This document shows positions 1 through 10,640 of a DNA stretch of 64,000 bases, in pieces. This DNA comes from Porpolomopsis calyptriformis (Eukaryota > Basidiomycota > Agaricomycetes > Agaricales > Hygrophoraceae). The stretch lies in assembly GCA_951640195.1 (NCBI GenBank), contig OX621167.1, positions 2,108,001 to 2,172,000 on the forward strand. The letters run 5' to 3'. The position numbers were made by a program, and so were the translations under genes. How positions within the stretch are numbered: the first letter of the stretch is position 1; the number at the start of each line of letters is the position of its first letter. Below the pieces are notes generated by a model that did not search any database, was not told the origin of the DNA, and saw only the letters and a program-made list of their open reading frames with translations.

Positions 1-420
1 ATAAAGACGTGCCCTAGGAACCATTTCCCTTCAAGCTCTTCTAGACGTGTTCCAGAGGGAGCTGGGTATACTGGGCACAGTACACTGGACGCTATATAGG
101 TATATGTTGACAGGGTGTTCAAGCAACCTACATTCTGGTCTCATTCTCTGCGTGTTGTCGGTCTCTTTCTTTCTTTCTTTCCATCTTATCCTTCATTCTG
201 AGCTTTCTCAACCACCAGTTGTCAGTCTAATGCTACACATATATTTGCTTCAAGATTCACCCTCTCTGCTGGTAGACGGAAATGTAATTTGTGTCTGCAG
301 AAATACCTTTCGGACCGGACAGTCATATTCGACGGCGCTACTTTAAGGTTCAAGTTTTGAACTCAACAGCTCGCCTCAGCCAATGGTGACAGATTTGACA
401 GTCACCCCAGTGCGCAGCAG
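1..420 (+). promoter_or_regulatory. Upstream region of BTB copy A
   Basis: No coding region is supported here. The stretch holds a pyrimidine run with CTTT repeats near 165-185 and leads into the start codon at 421. It occupies the position of the promoter-like block that precedes the other BTB copies, but little alignable similarity to those blocks is visible by eye. Open frames in it are short and match nothing recognised. Confidence 0.3.
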
Positions 421-1368
421 ATGCCAGGAAAACACCAAGTCTCTGACCGTTGTGAGACTGTCTCCCTTGTTCCAGCTGAGAGTTATGGTCCAACTGATCA
501 TCAACCAATCTGCAGGGAACGAACCTTCTTCAGATGTTACCTTTCGATCCAAGGATAATGTCCTATTCCGAGTCCATCGAAAGAATCTCGAATGCTTCTC
601 TGAAGGTTTTGCTGCCGAGGGGACAATTTCATCTAGCGATGAAGTGATCCCACTTGAGGAGACTTCCGATGTCCTCGATCTGCTTTTCCAATACATGTAC
701 AATCGACCTCCACCAGATCTGAAGAATGTCCCATTTGTAACTCTTGCAGGGTTGGCAGAAGCCGTAGAGAAGTATCAAGTCCTTGTTGCTACTGAAACCT
801 GCAGAATGCACATGCAGTGCGTTGGTCATCCATTCGAGTTCAACTGTTATAATCGTGCTCACTGGCGATGGATGGTATTGTGGCAGGAATGCTATTGGTA
901 CTCCACGTCATGTAATCCGAGTGTTGGAGTACTCAGTGAGACACCGACATACGGATGTCATAGACATGGCAGCCAGGGCAAGCATCAATCGTGATCTAGA
1001 GCGAGTTTTTGCAGAGACAACCAATTCACCACATGTTTTCATTGCATGGGTAAAAAAACTCTGTTTCTCTCATTGCATCAGCTGGATCTTACTTGATGCT
1101 GCCCCAGGTGAGATATAGAGAGCTCTGGCTGAATGCATTGAGAGATGCCTTCAGCCACCTGAAATATACGCACCCTTCCTATCGTTCCGAAGAGTGCCTA
1201 TCAAAGGCAGACACCCATGAATTGTTGCTCACAAATGGCTTGTTGGCGTTCAAGAATTTGAGGGGGTCCAGTGGAGAGTGCACTGATTGCAAAACTCAGA
1301 TTCGTCGGTGGTTCCAGCTAATGGATGCCAGAGTAAAACGTATCCCAAAGTTCAGTTCCTTGGTCTAG
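421..1368 (+). pseudogene. BTB/POZ domain gene, copy A (frame interrupted)
   Basis: This is the first of five related BTB/POZ copies. Exon 1 (421-451) encodes MPGKHQVSDR. A 64-nt intron (452-515) follows, and exon 2 opens with the shared motif WNEPSSDVTFRS. The BTB core is clear: LFRVHRKNLECFSEGF, then VIPLEETSDVLDLLFQYMYN, then AGLAEAVEKYQV. A last intron (1050-1107) separates FIAW from VRYREL, and the protein would end in IPKFSSLV. Around 840-890 the frame of the BTB core does not join the downstream frame (RNAIGTPRHVIRVLEYSV), and no GT-AG pair there restores it. A one-base shift is therefore likely. BTB domains mediate dimerisation or Cullin-3 binding, but the role of this fungal family is unknown. 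If an unseen splice rescues the frame, the gene could be active. Confidence 0.65.
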
Positions 1369-2526
1369 TGGGATTCCCAGACTGCGGAGGTTCTTAAGTT
1401 CTCAACGGACGATAAATTATAGGCAACCGACAGGGAATGAAAGTACGAGTCATCGCATCTTTCTTCGAATTGTATCATATGTAGTGGATGGGCAAAGCTA
1501 CTCATTCATGGATGGTTTTTTTCATTTATTGGGAGGTTTGGATTTGCTAAAGCCGTTGGAACACATCGTTTTGTAATAATTTGAATTGATAGTTTCATTC
1601 CGCACAGTAATGAGATACCTAAACCTGCCGCAAGCAACACAAGAAGGGTAATGGATGATTAGTGAAGGTACAAGATGCATGATTCCATGAACAGGGCACG
1701 CAACCATCAACCTTGACCAATGACTCCCCCCATCCTGCTTGCTCCAACGTCCAAACTGTCGCCTAGTTCCTTCTGTCATCCAACGACATCGCACTCATGA
1801 TGCCAAGGCAATGGGGTGGAGTAATCATTCGGCAACAGTGGAGGTAGAAGTGACGGTGGTCTTCTTGTTCCTCCTATGAGAGCAGTGGTGGTCATTCTCC
1901 TGGTGGAAAGGGGAGATGTCTCTACGGCGAGATAACAGGTGCAGGTTTGAAAGAAAAACAAAAAACGGGAGGGAACAAAGTTCCAAGGAGCACTGAGGGG
2001 CAAATGTGGTGTCAGCGGAGAGAGATGGAAATGAGAAAAACATAGACATACGTGATATGAATGTATGGGGACTTTGAAAGAGTCCCTAAAATTGCATTAG
2101 AGGAGGAAGGGCGAAAGAGAGTGAAAATAGGACATACTGACAGACCAGCGACGCTCTCTCTCGCATTATTAATGGAATCCCTCACAGATGTGCTCTCTCT
2201 CTGTTCTGGAAAAGCTCACCCCAAGCGAAGGGGTTATTGAACACACCAGGCCGCTACCTTAACTGCAGTGGGATCAGCCGCATCTTGACAGGGATGCTGT
2301 GGTCATACTTCCCATCCTCACCCTATCTGGTTGATGGGGATGTATTCTCGCTTTGCATCTGTGCAACGTATTAGCCTGGACACCTTCAGGCTTGATGGAG
2401 GTCAGAGTGTTTCGTCTTGAAAGCTGGCAGAACTTGTGTCTTTTACATAAGCTGGCTCTTTATTAAGCTTTTCAACACTGATCGGCACGACAACTTCGCA
2501 TGTTACGTGTTTTGAACTTGGACGAT
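1369..2526. other. Non-coding spacer with decayed KH-gene remnant and BTB promoter block
   Basis: No gene is supported. Between about 1795 and 2080 there are scattered matches to the minus-strand KH gene at 30787-32276: a GGAGATGTCTCTACGGCGAG block resembles its exon 4 boundary, and ACATACGTGATATGAAT resembles its exon 2 donor. From about 2140 to 2520 the sequence resembles the 5' flank of the intact BTB gene at 29612, including CTCTCTCGCATTATTAATGG and a CATCCTCACC block. The stretch therefore looks like an old copy of the BTB-KH spacer. Confidence 0.45.
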
Positions 2527-3493
2527 ATGCCAGAGACTGAAACTCGAGTGTCGAAGCTTTGTGAGTGAGGCTGCATGTTTGTGGTTCAGCTGAGACTTAC
2601 TTACTCAACCAACAAAAGGGAACAGCCGCACTTCAGATATTACCTTTCGATCGCGGGATAACATCCTATTCCGAGTGCATCGAAAGAATCTGGAATGTTT
2701 ATCTGAAGGGTTTGCTGCTGAAGCAACAATTTCATCAGCCAATGAAGTGATCCCACTCGAGGAGACTTCCGATGTCCTCGATCTACTCTTTCAGTACATG
2801 TACAATCAACCTCAACCAGATCTGGGAATCGTCCCGTTTGAAGTTCTTGCAGGATTGGCAGAAGCTGCAGAGAAATATCAGGTCCGGGCTGCTGCTGCAA
2901 TCTGTAAAGTCCACCTGGGGTGCGTCAGTCATCCAACTGCCATGAACGTGCTCGCATGATGGCATCACAACAGGAATGCTATCCACGATGCTATCCTTAA
3001 TCCAAGTCATGTAATCCAAGTGTTGGAGTACTCAGTGAAACACCGACATGTGGCTGTGATGGACACGGCAGCAAAACTTAGCATCGACCATGCTCTAACC
3101 TCAGTTTTCACTGAGACACCACTTATTTTCACTGCATGGGTAAGGGTTTTCTTTCGTTTTCCTTTTTCTTCCCCATGTCATTACTGGACATTGCCGCATG
3201 CTGTTCACTCGCAGGTGAAATATAGAGAGTTCTGGCTGGATGTCCAAAGAGAGGCCCTCCTGCTCACCACCCCTTGGCACTATGCCCGAAACACAACCCA
3301 ACTTTGCTCCGAATGGCCATATGTGTACCAATCGCTAGTCAAAAATGGCTTAACGGTACTCAAGAACCCAATCATCGCCTTCAATGATGAAAGCCTCGGG
3401 GATTGTGAGGAGTGTCGCTCGGACCTTCGCCGATGGCGTGAGGTGGTGCAGACCAAGGTCAAGTCTATCCCAAAGTTCAGTTCTACGGTCTAA
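2527..3493 (+). pseudogene. BTB/POZ domain gene, copy B (internal stop)
   Basis: Exon 1 (2527-2560) encodes MPETETRVSKL. The intron is 2561-2618 and exon 2 starts with WNSRTSDITFRSRDNILF. The BTB core is complete (FRVHRKNLECLSEGF, VIPLEETSDVLDLLFQYMYNQ). An in-frame TGA at 2957-2959 breaks exon 2 where copies A and C change frame. After it the same frame resumes (NPSHVIQVLEYSVKHR) and runs to the intron at 3140-3214 and to exon 3 (3215-3493), ending IPKFSSTV. That last intron also reads through in frame. The stop sits in a short variable segment that might once have been an intron, so expression is not excluded, but a pseudogene is the simplest reading. Confidence 0.65.
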
Positions 3494-3593
3494 CAACAGC
3501 GGAAATTCCTACATCTTCTGAATTAACGATTTTTTGCTATCGGCTGAGCATGCCATTACATAAGTCAGCTTCAAATTGATCGGTGACACTCAG

Positions 3594-4545
3594 ATGGACT
3601 TAGACGAGAAGCAGAACGCCGAAACTCAAGTCTCAGAGCGTTGTGAGTGAGACTGCTGAGGCTTACTTACATTCCCCACTCAACCTGCACAGGGAACGAC
3701 CCTACAGCGGATCTCACTTTCCGGTCCTCAGACAACATCCTCTTCAGGGTCCATCGAAGGAACCTCGAGTTCTTTTCTGAAGGTTTTGCTGCTGAAGCGA
3801 CCATTTCATCGGCCAATGAAGTGATCCCACTCGAGGAGACTTCCGATGTCCTCGATTTGCTCTTTCAATACATGTACAACCAGCCCCAACCAGATCTGGA
3901 GCAAGTCCAGTTTGATGTCCTTGCAGAGCTAGCAGAAGCAGCAGAAAAGTACCAAGTTCACCCCGCCACAACTGTCTGCAAGATCCTCATGCGGTCTGTC
4001 GATCATCCGGCTGTCATTGCAACCGTGCTCACCCTACTGCGATAACAGGAATGCAATCAACAATCCACTTCACGTCATTCGCGTGTTGGAGTACTCAGTG
4101 AAACATCGATATACGGAGGTGATGGATATGGCAGCGAAAGCCAGCTTCAATCGTGATCCAAAATCGGTTTTCGTTGAGACAATAAGCTCAGATGTTTTCA
4201 TTGCATGGGTAAGATCGTTTTCCTTTGTATCACTCGGATATCACTTCACACCGTTCCACCCACCAGATGAGATATAGAGAGTTCTGGTTGGATGTCCAGA
4301 GAAATGCCCTCTTCCACACCGCGCCTTGGCACTATACCGAAAACGCATCCCATCATTGCACCCATTGGTCACCCATCTTCAAAGCGCTGGCCGTAAATGG
4401 CTTAACAACCGTCAAGAAGCCACTCAAAATGGTCAACGAGAATGGCTCAAGGGGCTGTGAACGCTGCAAAGGGGAGCTTCAAAAGTGGCGCCAGCGGGTG
4501 GAAGTCCTGGTTGAAACCATCCCAAATTTCAGTACCTTGGTCTAA
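3594..4545 (+). pseudogene. BTB/POZ domain gene, copy C (frame shifted)
   Basis: Exon 1 (3594-3642) encodes MDLDEKQNAETQVSER. A 50-nt intron (3643-3692) precedes WNDPTADLTFRSSDNILF. The BTB core is intact through AELAEAAEKYQV and ILMRSVDHPA. Downstream the reading frame moves by one at about 4015-4060, after which RNAINNPLHVIRVLEYSVKH continues in another frame to FIAW. The intron at 4209-4266 and exon 3 (4267-4545, MRYREFWLDVQRNAL to IPNFSTLV) are well formed. The copy is closest in wording to the intact copies D and E. The frame problem lies at the same variable point as in copies A and B. Confidence 0.65.
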
Positions 4546-4639
4546 CAGTACTGGTGATTTCTGCACTGCACCGTGGGGGTGATTCTCAGAAGGGGATACA
4601 AATCGCAAACGAATGACTGACAGGCAACTCTATGCGATC

Positions 4640-4870
4640 GGTGATGGCTTGGCTTGAACAATGTATGTACTTTTAAATTTTGTACAATGACAAGACATAC
4701 CAAAAGCAAGCAACGCGCACTGGATGATGATTGATTAGAAGGTTAAAATTCCACCCGCCAATCGACAGCACACACGCATCCACCATTCCTCAAGAAAATA
4801 GATTCCCGTGCTTCCAAAATTCAAGCCTGCCAACTTTCTACGCAGGAGGCTGGGAAGGAGCGGGAAGGAG
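4640..4870 (-). pseudogene. Relic of the 3' end of the KH-domain gene
   Basis: Downstream of BTB copy C the sequence closely matches the BTB-KH junctions at 27830-28000 and 30595-30800. Shared blocks are AATGTATGTA, TTTGTACAATGACAAGACAT, TTCCACCCGCCAATCGAC, AAATAGATTCCCGTGCTTCC and TTCTACGCAGGAGG, the last containing the KH stop codon on the minus strand. Similarity fades after about 4870, so only the 3' untranslated part and a few last codons remain. This shows that copy C was once part of a BTB+KH unit. Confidence 0.75.
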
Positions 4871-5298
4871 GGAGTGGGCGATGTGTTGGCTGTAGAGTCT
4901 AGAAAGGTGGATCCTGGGGAGGGAGTGGAAGAGGATAGAGAGGAATCTGCGGATGAAGGGCGGGATTGGTGGTCGGAGGATGGAATCTTGGTCCGAGGGA
5001 GATGGTTGAGGGGTTGATGATTGGGAGGTGGAGGCGGTAGTGATGGTGGATGAATCTGGTGTAGAAACCGTTGACTTTGATTCATGAGAGAGGACGAGTT
5101 TTGCTTTCTTTGAGTGTTTGATATCCTTTCCTCGACGTCTCCTTCCCTTTGAACGAGAAACTTTTGGTTGCTGCAATCCTGAGATGGCTGAGTGGGCTGT
5201 AAAGGAACGTGAACGGTCGGTTGTCTGTAACGAAAGAAGATGGCAAGAGTAGCAACGAGCGGGACGACGAGGGCGACGACGACGCTGCTCAAGCTCAT
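4735..5298 (-). CDS. Uncertain small membrane-anchor ORF
   Basis: An ATG at 5298 opens MSLSSVVVALVVPLVATLAI, a single strongly hydrophobic segment, followed by FFRYRQPTVHVPLQ and a Ser/Pro-rich tail. The last third overlaps the KH-gene relic, so the C-terminus is probably fortuitous. Another minus-strand frame contains a basic block (SKGRRRRGKDIKHSKKAKL). The two frames together could be parts of one spliced or broken gene. The family is not recognised. It lies 120 bp past the stop of the NLR gene on the same strand. Confidence 0.2.
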   Translation of the reverse strand: MSLSSVVVALVVPLVATLAIFFRYRQPTVHVPLQPTQPSQDCSNQKFLVQREGDVEERISNTQRKQNSSSLMNQSQRFLHQIHPPSLPPPPPNHQPLNHLPRTKIPSSDHQSRPSSADSSLSSSTPSPGSTFLDSTANTSPTPSFPLLPSLLRRKLAGLNFGSTGIYFLEEWWMRVCCRLAGGILTF

Positions 5299-5417
5299 CC
5301 TTGCCCTTTTCAAAAGCTTTGGCTAATTTCGACTGTGAAATATTCGTCTTTGGCACTCTATGGATGTGTAAGACATCAAACGGCAGTACCAATACCAAGA
5401 CCAAGAGCGTGAAAGAG

Positions 5418-8400
5418 TTACAAGTTACGAAAATACGAGTCCACATATCCAAAATCAAGGATGACGATACGACGATCCCTTGTGAGGAAAACTACACGAT
5501 CTCCGTTCGCAGTAAGCTTGAGAGGTCTATAAGAGACCGGAATCCAGCAAATTCGCCGGTTGCGACTAATCGAGTGGACCCAGCCGTCGTTGGCGATATA
5601 ACCAAAGATCGGACCAGTTGGGTTTAAGCCATCGGTAAAGGAGCTCTGGCAAAATCGTGCGACCGATTCAGCCGAGCTGAAATGTGCTTTGAGGGTCTTC
5701 AGATGTGTACCGCTGACTGCATCCCACAGCCGAATGGTTGCGTCAGATCCATACACGATACGCGTGCTATCGGGGGAGAATGCGACCAATTGTACCCAGT
5801 CGGAATGCTCGAGGATTTTCAAACATACACCGCTGACGGCGTCCCACAGGCGAACGGTGTGGTCGTCAGATCCAGATACGATACGTGTGCCATCAGAGGA
5901 GAAAGCAACCGACATCACCCAGTGCGAATGTCCCTTGAGGGTGTTCAGATGTGTACCGCCGACTGCGTCCCACAACCGAACGGTTTTGTCGGCAGATCCA
6001 GACACGATACGTGTACCATCTGGGGAAAACGAGGCTGATTGGACCCAGTCAGAGTGCCCCTTGAGGATGTTCAGATGTGCACCGCTGACTGCGTCCCACA
6101 GCCGAATAGTATTGTCGCGGGATCCAGAAATGATACGCGTGGTATCGGGGGAGAATGCAACGGAATCTACCCTCTTAGAATGTCCTTCGAAAGTGTTCAG
6201 GTGGGCAAAACTGACGGCGTCCCACAGCCGAATAATATCGTAGGATCCACAAACGATACGCGTGCCATCAGGGGAGAATCCGACCGAAAATACTGATTCG
6301 GAATCTCCTTCGAGGGTGTTCAGATGTGTATCGCTAACTGCGTCCCACAGTCGAATAGTTTTGTCTGTAAATCCAGAGACGATACGCGTGTCATCGGGGG
6401 AGAATGAGATGGATTGTACCATGTCAAAATGTCCTTCGAAGGTGTTCAGGTGGGCACCACTGACGGCGTCCCACAGCTGAATAATATCGCAGGATCCAGA
6501 AACGATACGCGTGCCATCGGGGGAGAACGCGACCGACAATATCGTGCCGAAACCTCCCTCAAGGGTGTTCAGATGTGCACCGCTGACTGTGTCCCACAGC
6601 CGAACAGTTGTATCGTCGGATCCAGACACGATGCGCGCGCCATCAGAAGACAAAGCAACCGATGTCACCCAGCCCGAATGTCCCTCGAGGGTGCTCAGAT
6701 GTGCACCGCTGACTGCGTCCCACAGCCGAATAGTGTTGTCATTGGCTCCAGACACGAGACGCATGCCATTGGGGGAAAATGCGACCGATTGTACCCTGTT
6801 GGAATGCCCTTCGAAGGTGTTCAGATGTGCGCCGGTGACCGCGTCCCACAGCCGAACAGTTGTATCGTCGGATCCAGACACGATGCGCGCGCCATCAGAA
6901 GACAAAGCAACCGATTTCACCCAGCCCGAATGTCCCTCGAGGGTGCTCAGATGTGCACCGCTGACTGCGTCCCACAGCCGAATAGTGTGGTCATCGGATC
7001 CAGATACAATACGCATGCCATTGGAGGAAAATGCGACAGATCGTACCCAGTCAGAGTGTCCCTTGAGGGTGTTCAGATGTGCACCGCTGACCGCGTCCCA
7101 CAGACGAACTGTCGCATCGCCAGATCCAGACACGATACGCATCCCATCTCCAGAGAATGCAACCGACAGAACTCCTTTGGAATGTCCTTCTATCGTCCGT
7201 ATGCATGAACTCCAAGTCCCGTCTAATCCTTTGTATATTTTCACTGGTAGCTCCAGCTCTCTCCCATACATCTTTTTCATCAACGTTTCCGGAGGAGTAA
7301 ACTGTAACGCAGAGTGGTATATTTGAAGCGAAGAACTGGTAATGATCCAGAAAAATTCCAGAGTGAACCGTTCGCAATCATGAAGTAAATCCTTCGCATT
7401 GGCCATGCCTTTGTCTGCTTTCTGTGGAATGTGATGAGCATTGTTTAGTGGAGAGAGAGAAGATAACATACAGCGATCGCCTTTTGTGCCGCATCTAATC
7501 CAAGAAGTCCATTTCGAACATCTCCCATCAGGCTAAGCGCCTCGAGCCAGTACAGTAGATGTTTCAAACAAAACTTGTTTATGAGGCCGACCAGGGTGTG
7601 AGAGAACGTCGCATTTTGTAAGTGCCAAGACCAATGACGACATGCATACTGCAGTTCAGGTCGGATGAAAGTCATGACCCGAGTCGGAAGGTCGTCCACC
7701 TCACTATTGAGCAACGACGGATTTCCTATTCCACAGATATCTTGCTTCAACTCCTTCATGGTAGATAGACAAGCACACGCAAGTAACGTATGTTGCATCT
7801 GGGGATCAACAACATAATTCGGATTCAGACATCGAGTCGGATTCGTTATAAAGTCGAAAAATGATGGATGGAGCGTTCGAATAACTTGCGCGTCATCATC
7901 AGGCACCATGATCACTGAATGAAGCTGGTGAAGCGTCACTCGAACTGTACGTGGTGGCACGCCTAGTAATCGTTCGAGAGAAACTGACGAGAGTGGGTCT
8001 CGAAGGAGAACAATGGTGCCTAGAATCTTCTTCAACCGAACAGAAAGAGGAAATGATATGTTAGGAAATGCATCATTCAACACTTGAACGTATAACCGAT
8101 CAAGGTTGTAATGTGGAGAGGAGTCTTCGGTTTCAGTAGGTTCATTACACAGAAGACGACCAAGTTGGCCTTTTGGGTCGCAATAGTTTCGATCCTCGAC
8201 GAATCTGATTGATGTTGACGCAAAGATGAACAGTCCAAAAGACAGTCGCGTCAGGGAATGGATATCTGCCGTAGAGGGCCATTCGTTTTCAAGATGATAG
8301 AACGTTCTCGTTATCGCAAGTTTGGTCGAAAGGTAATGTTTGATGTCGCTCTGCACGACGCCTAGTTCCACTTCATGCAAAATGTATCGTCGAGTGGCCG

Positions 8401-9227
8401 GGTTCAATTCGGGTGATTTAAAGACGGTGGTGAGATGCCTTTCCGGCCGACTCGTCAACAAGAACTTCAATGGGCATAGTTCGTTGATATGACGAGAAAG
8501 TGACGATAAGATAACCGATGTCATCCCAGTCTCTTTGCATTCATCCAGTGCATCCAACACAACAACGCATGGGGGAATCGAGCCGCTGAGGGATCGAAGA
8601 GGCTTTACGATGAGCTCCTCGAGTTGATACGAAGGAGTCGCATAGCCAATGTCGGGATTTGATTTCATAGCACGGGTAACCTCCGTTCTGAATAAAGGGT
8701 TGGAGATCCCGAGTTGGTAGGCGATAGTGGTAAAGATCAGATTTGGGTTGCTACAATCTGCATCGTCCCGGGAGCAGAAGAAGCTTGCGCCAAGCACACC
8801 AAGCGCCCTACAAACCTCCGCAACAGTATAAGCAATTGTTGTTTTCCCAGTCCCAGCCGATCCGTTGATCCAAAATATACAAGTATCCGCCGAAACGGTA
8901 TTGCCATCTTCCCTCAGAACCTGATCAGAACCAGGCCGTGAATCGATACCCATCCAGCGATAAATCTGACGAAGAATGTCGGCCCTTGTGCCTTCTAAGC
9001 ATCTCGCCCGCTTTTTGAAGTTGAAAGGAGCAAATAGGGCATGTGGGGGGTGGTGGTCATCTAGAGTTCCTCAACCCATTAATATCGCTTTTTGGGAACG
9101 CAGTGACAGATGAAATCACACCTTGCGAGACATAATTGCTCACATTGTACTGATCATGCCCGACAAAGTTGACTGCACTGTCTTGGGTTTGAATGGTGGG
9201 TAAGGACGTGCTGGCCATGCTGGCCAT
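5418..9227 (-). CDS. NACHT-WD40 NOD-like receptor (STAND ATPase)
   Basis: A large signal-transducing NTPase of the fungal NLR type (compare Podospora HET-E/HET-D). The region ahead of the NACHT reads CLEGTRADILRQIYRWM, the linker common in mushroom NLRs. Walker A is GSAGTGKTT (near 8840), Walker B is VVVLDALDE, and a sensor-like FLLTSRPERH follows. A 40-nt intron (7432-7471) joins DAAQKAIA to KADKGMANAKD. The C-terminal half is an array of 12 WD40 repeats (LWDAV motifs), ending at SYFRNL. The 5' end is uncertain: an ATG at 9227 opens MASMASTSLPTIQTQDSAVN, but joining it to DDHHPPHALFAPF needs a one-base frame change near 9065, so a missed splice or a frameshift is possible. Such proteins typically sense ligands through the repeats and act in self/non-self recognition or defence. 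No known effector domain is visible at the N-terminus. Confidence 0.85.
5690..7200 (-). repeat. Array of 12 WD40 coding repeats (126-bp unit)
   Basis: These are 42-codon repeats with the consensus GHS-x2-V-x-SVAFSPDGTRIVSGS-x-D-x-TIRLWDAVSGAHL. They are so alike that the DNA repeats are visible by eye. A block of about 140 bp at 6592-6736 recurs at 6843-6987 with one difference seen, two repeat units apart. High-identity WD40 arrays of this kind in fungal NLRs are known to change repeat number and exchange sequence between units. Confidence 0.9.
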
Positions 9228-9636
9228 GATGGAGGAGAGATAATCAGTACAGTGCCTGGGTGAGCATTACATAACCTATCCCGGTCGAGCGACCTCGTTT
9301 TGCTTTCGACCACAAAGATTTTTTGTAAGATGACCTTAGGGACATGTTCGCTTTTCTCTTTCCCCCTTCAAACGAGACCACCGAAATCTCAACAGAGCAG
9401 GCTGCCTCGTTTTTAGAGCCGTTGATTGTGATGCCGACTGTATGAGACTAAACTCCCCCGCCGTTTCAGCCTCTCCTTCCTTTCAAACCCCAATAACCGC
9501 AATGGCCAAAATAATAAATCTGGTTTTATCATTAAAATGTCCTTTTTTTGTATCCTTTGCTATTTGCTATTTGGATCAGCTTCAACACACTGCCTTTTTA
9601 CAGGTTTCGGTGCAATATAATATGAAAGGCTAAACT
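9228..9636. other. Intergenic, no feature seen
   Basis: No gene or repeat is recognised. The stretch lies upstream of the NLR gene and would hold its promoter. It ends with the direct repeat CTAAACT that flanks the foldback element. Confidence 0.3.
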
Positions 9637-10077
9637 ATGAGGGACCAAACTGGACAAAAATCAAAATTTGTCAATTTAACAAGTCTGAATTACCAAAAAA
9701 GGCAATATCCTACAGGATCCTGCACTCTCCTGCACTCTCCTGCAGGATCTCACACTCTCCTGCACATTTCCTGCAGGATCCCACACTCTCCTGCAGGATC
9801 CTTCACCTTTCCTGCAGGATCCTGCACCTTTCCTGCACTCTCCTGCACTCTCCTGCAGGATCCCACACCTGCAGGAGAGTGCAGGATCCCACAGGAGAGT
9901 GTGGGAAAGGTGCAGGAGAGTGCAGGATCCTACACATGCAGGAGAGTGCAGGAGAGTGCAGGAAAGGTGCAGGATCCTGCAGGAAAGGTGAAGGATCCTG
10001 CAGGATACTACCTTTTTTTGGTAATTCAGACTTGTCAAATTGACAAATTTTGATTTTTGTCCAGTTTGGTCCCTCAT
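9637..10077. mobile_element. 441-bp foldback (MITE-like) element
   Basis: The two ends are inverted copies of each other for about 64 bp: ATGAGGGACCAAACTGG at 9637 and CCAGTTTGGTCCCTCAT ending at 10077, with one mismatch seen. Between them the sequence continues as a palindrome made of short motifs (CTGCAGGATCC, TGCACTCTCC and their complements), so nearly the whole element can fold into one hairpin. CTAAACT occurs at 9630-9636 and again at 10079-10085, a likely 7-bp target duplication with one extra base. It has no coding capacity of its own. The superfamily cannot be assigned from the ends alone. Confidence 0.8.
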
Positions 10078-10168
10078 ACTAAACTGGACAAAATCATATT
10101 TTTACCTCTCAAGATACCTCTTTCACTAGTGATTCACCAGGTATCACTAGGTATTACTAGTAAATCTT

Positions 10169-10640
10169 TGATGGTGGAGGTGGCAGCTATACTGCTCCCA
10201 CCCCTGTTGTTATTGATTTGGCACCAGCAACCACCGCCGAATCTCTTGATTGACAACTGGTACATCAACCCATAGACAGATGTACTTTTCATCTCAAATC
10301 AGCATCTGGGGAGGAAGTAAAAATAGATTAACAGGCTCACTCTCGCATAATTAGCAGAATCCCTAACATTCTCCAGAACCTACTAGGAGCTTCCTCAAAG
10401 CCAAGGTTTGGTGGACACAGGGTGCGATGGTTATGACCATAACCATCATGAACCATTGGCGGTGGCGGCGGCTGCACAGGGGTGCTATGGGCCCATGTCT
10501 TTCCTATCCTCACTATCTCTCCTTGCTGATGGTATCATTGCTTTCAGCATGTTTCGCAGAAATGCCTTCAGGCATGAGGGAGGTCAAACTGTGTTAAATC
10601 AAGCAGGGCAAAGTGCTTATTAATATTATATAAGGCTGTA
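10169..10640. repeat. Stray fragment of the BTB/KH repeat unit
   Basis: 10169-10239 matches the last exon of the KH gene (GGTGGAGGTGG, then GATTTGGCACCAGCAACCACCGCCG). From 10240 onward it matches the 5' flank of BTB copy E at about 29213-29590: AATCTCTTGAT, CAGAATCCCTAACATTCTCC, TTTGGTGGACACAG and the palindrome GATGGTTATGACCATAACCATC (22 nt, split as two 10-nt arms around AC). A deletion has fused the KH 3' end to the promoter block, and no BTB coding sequence remains. Confidence 0.75.

Noticed and set aside
5689..7326. Long plus-strand frames rich in Cys, Pro and TASHS repeats
   Set aside because: They are antisense to the WD40 array of the NLR; the repeat period divisible by three keeps all frames open.
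9637..10077. Two frames of about 135 codons starting MRDQTGQKSKF on opposite strands
   Set aside because: Both start in the inverted ends of the same foldback element, so they are one artefact read twice.
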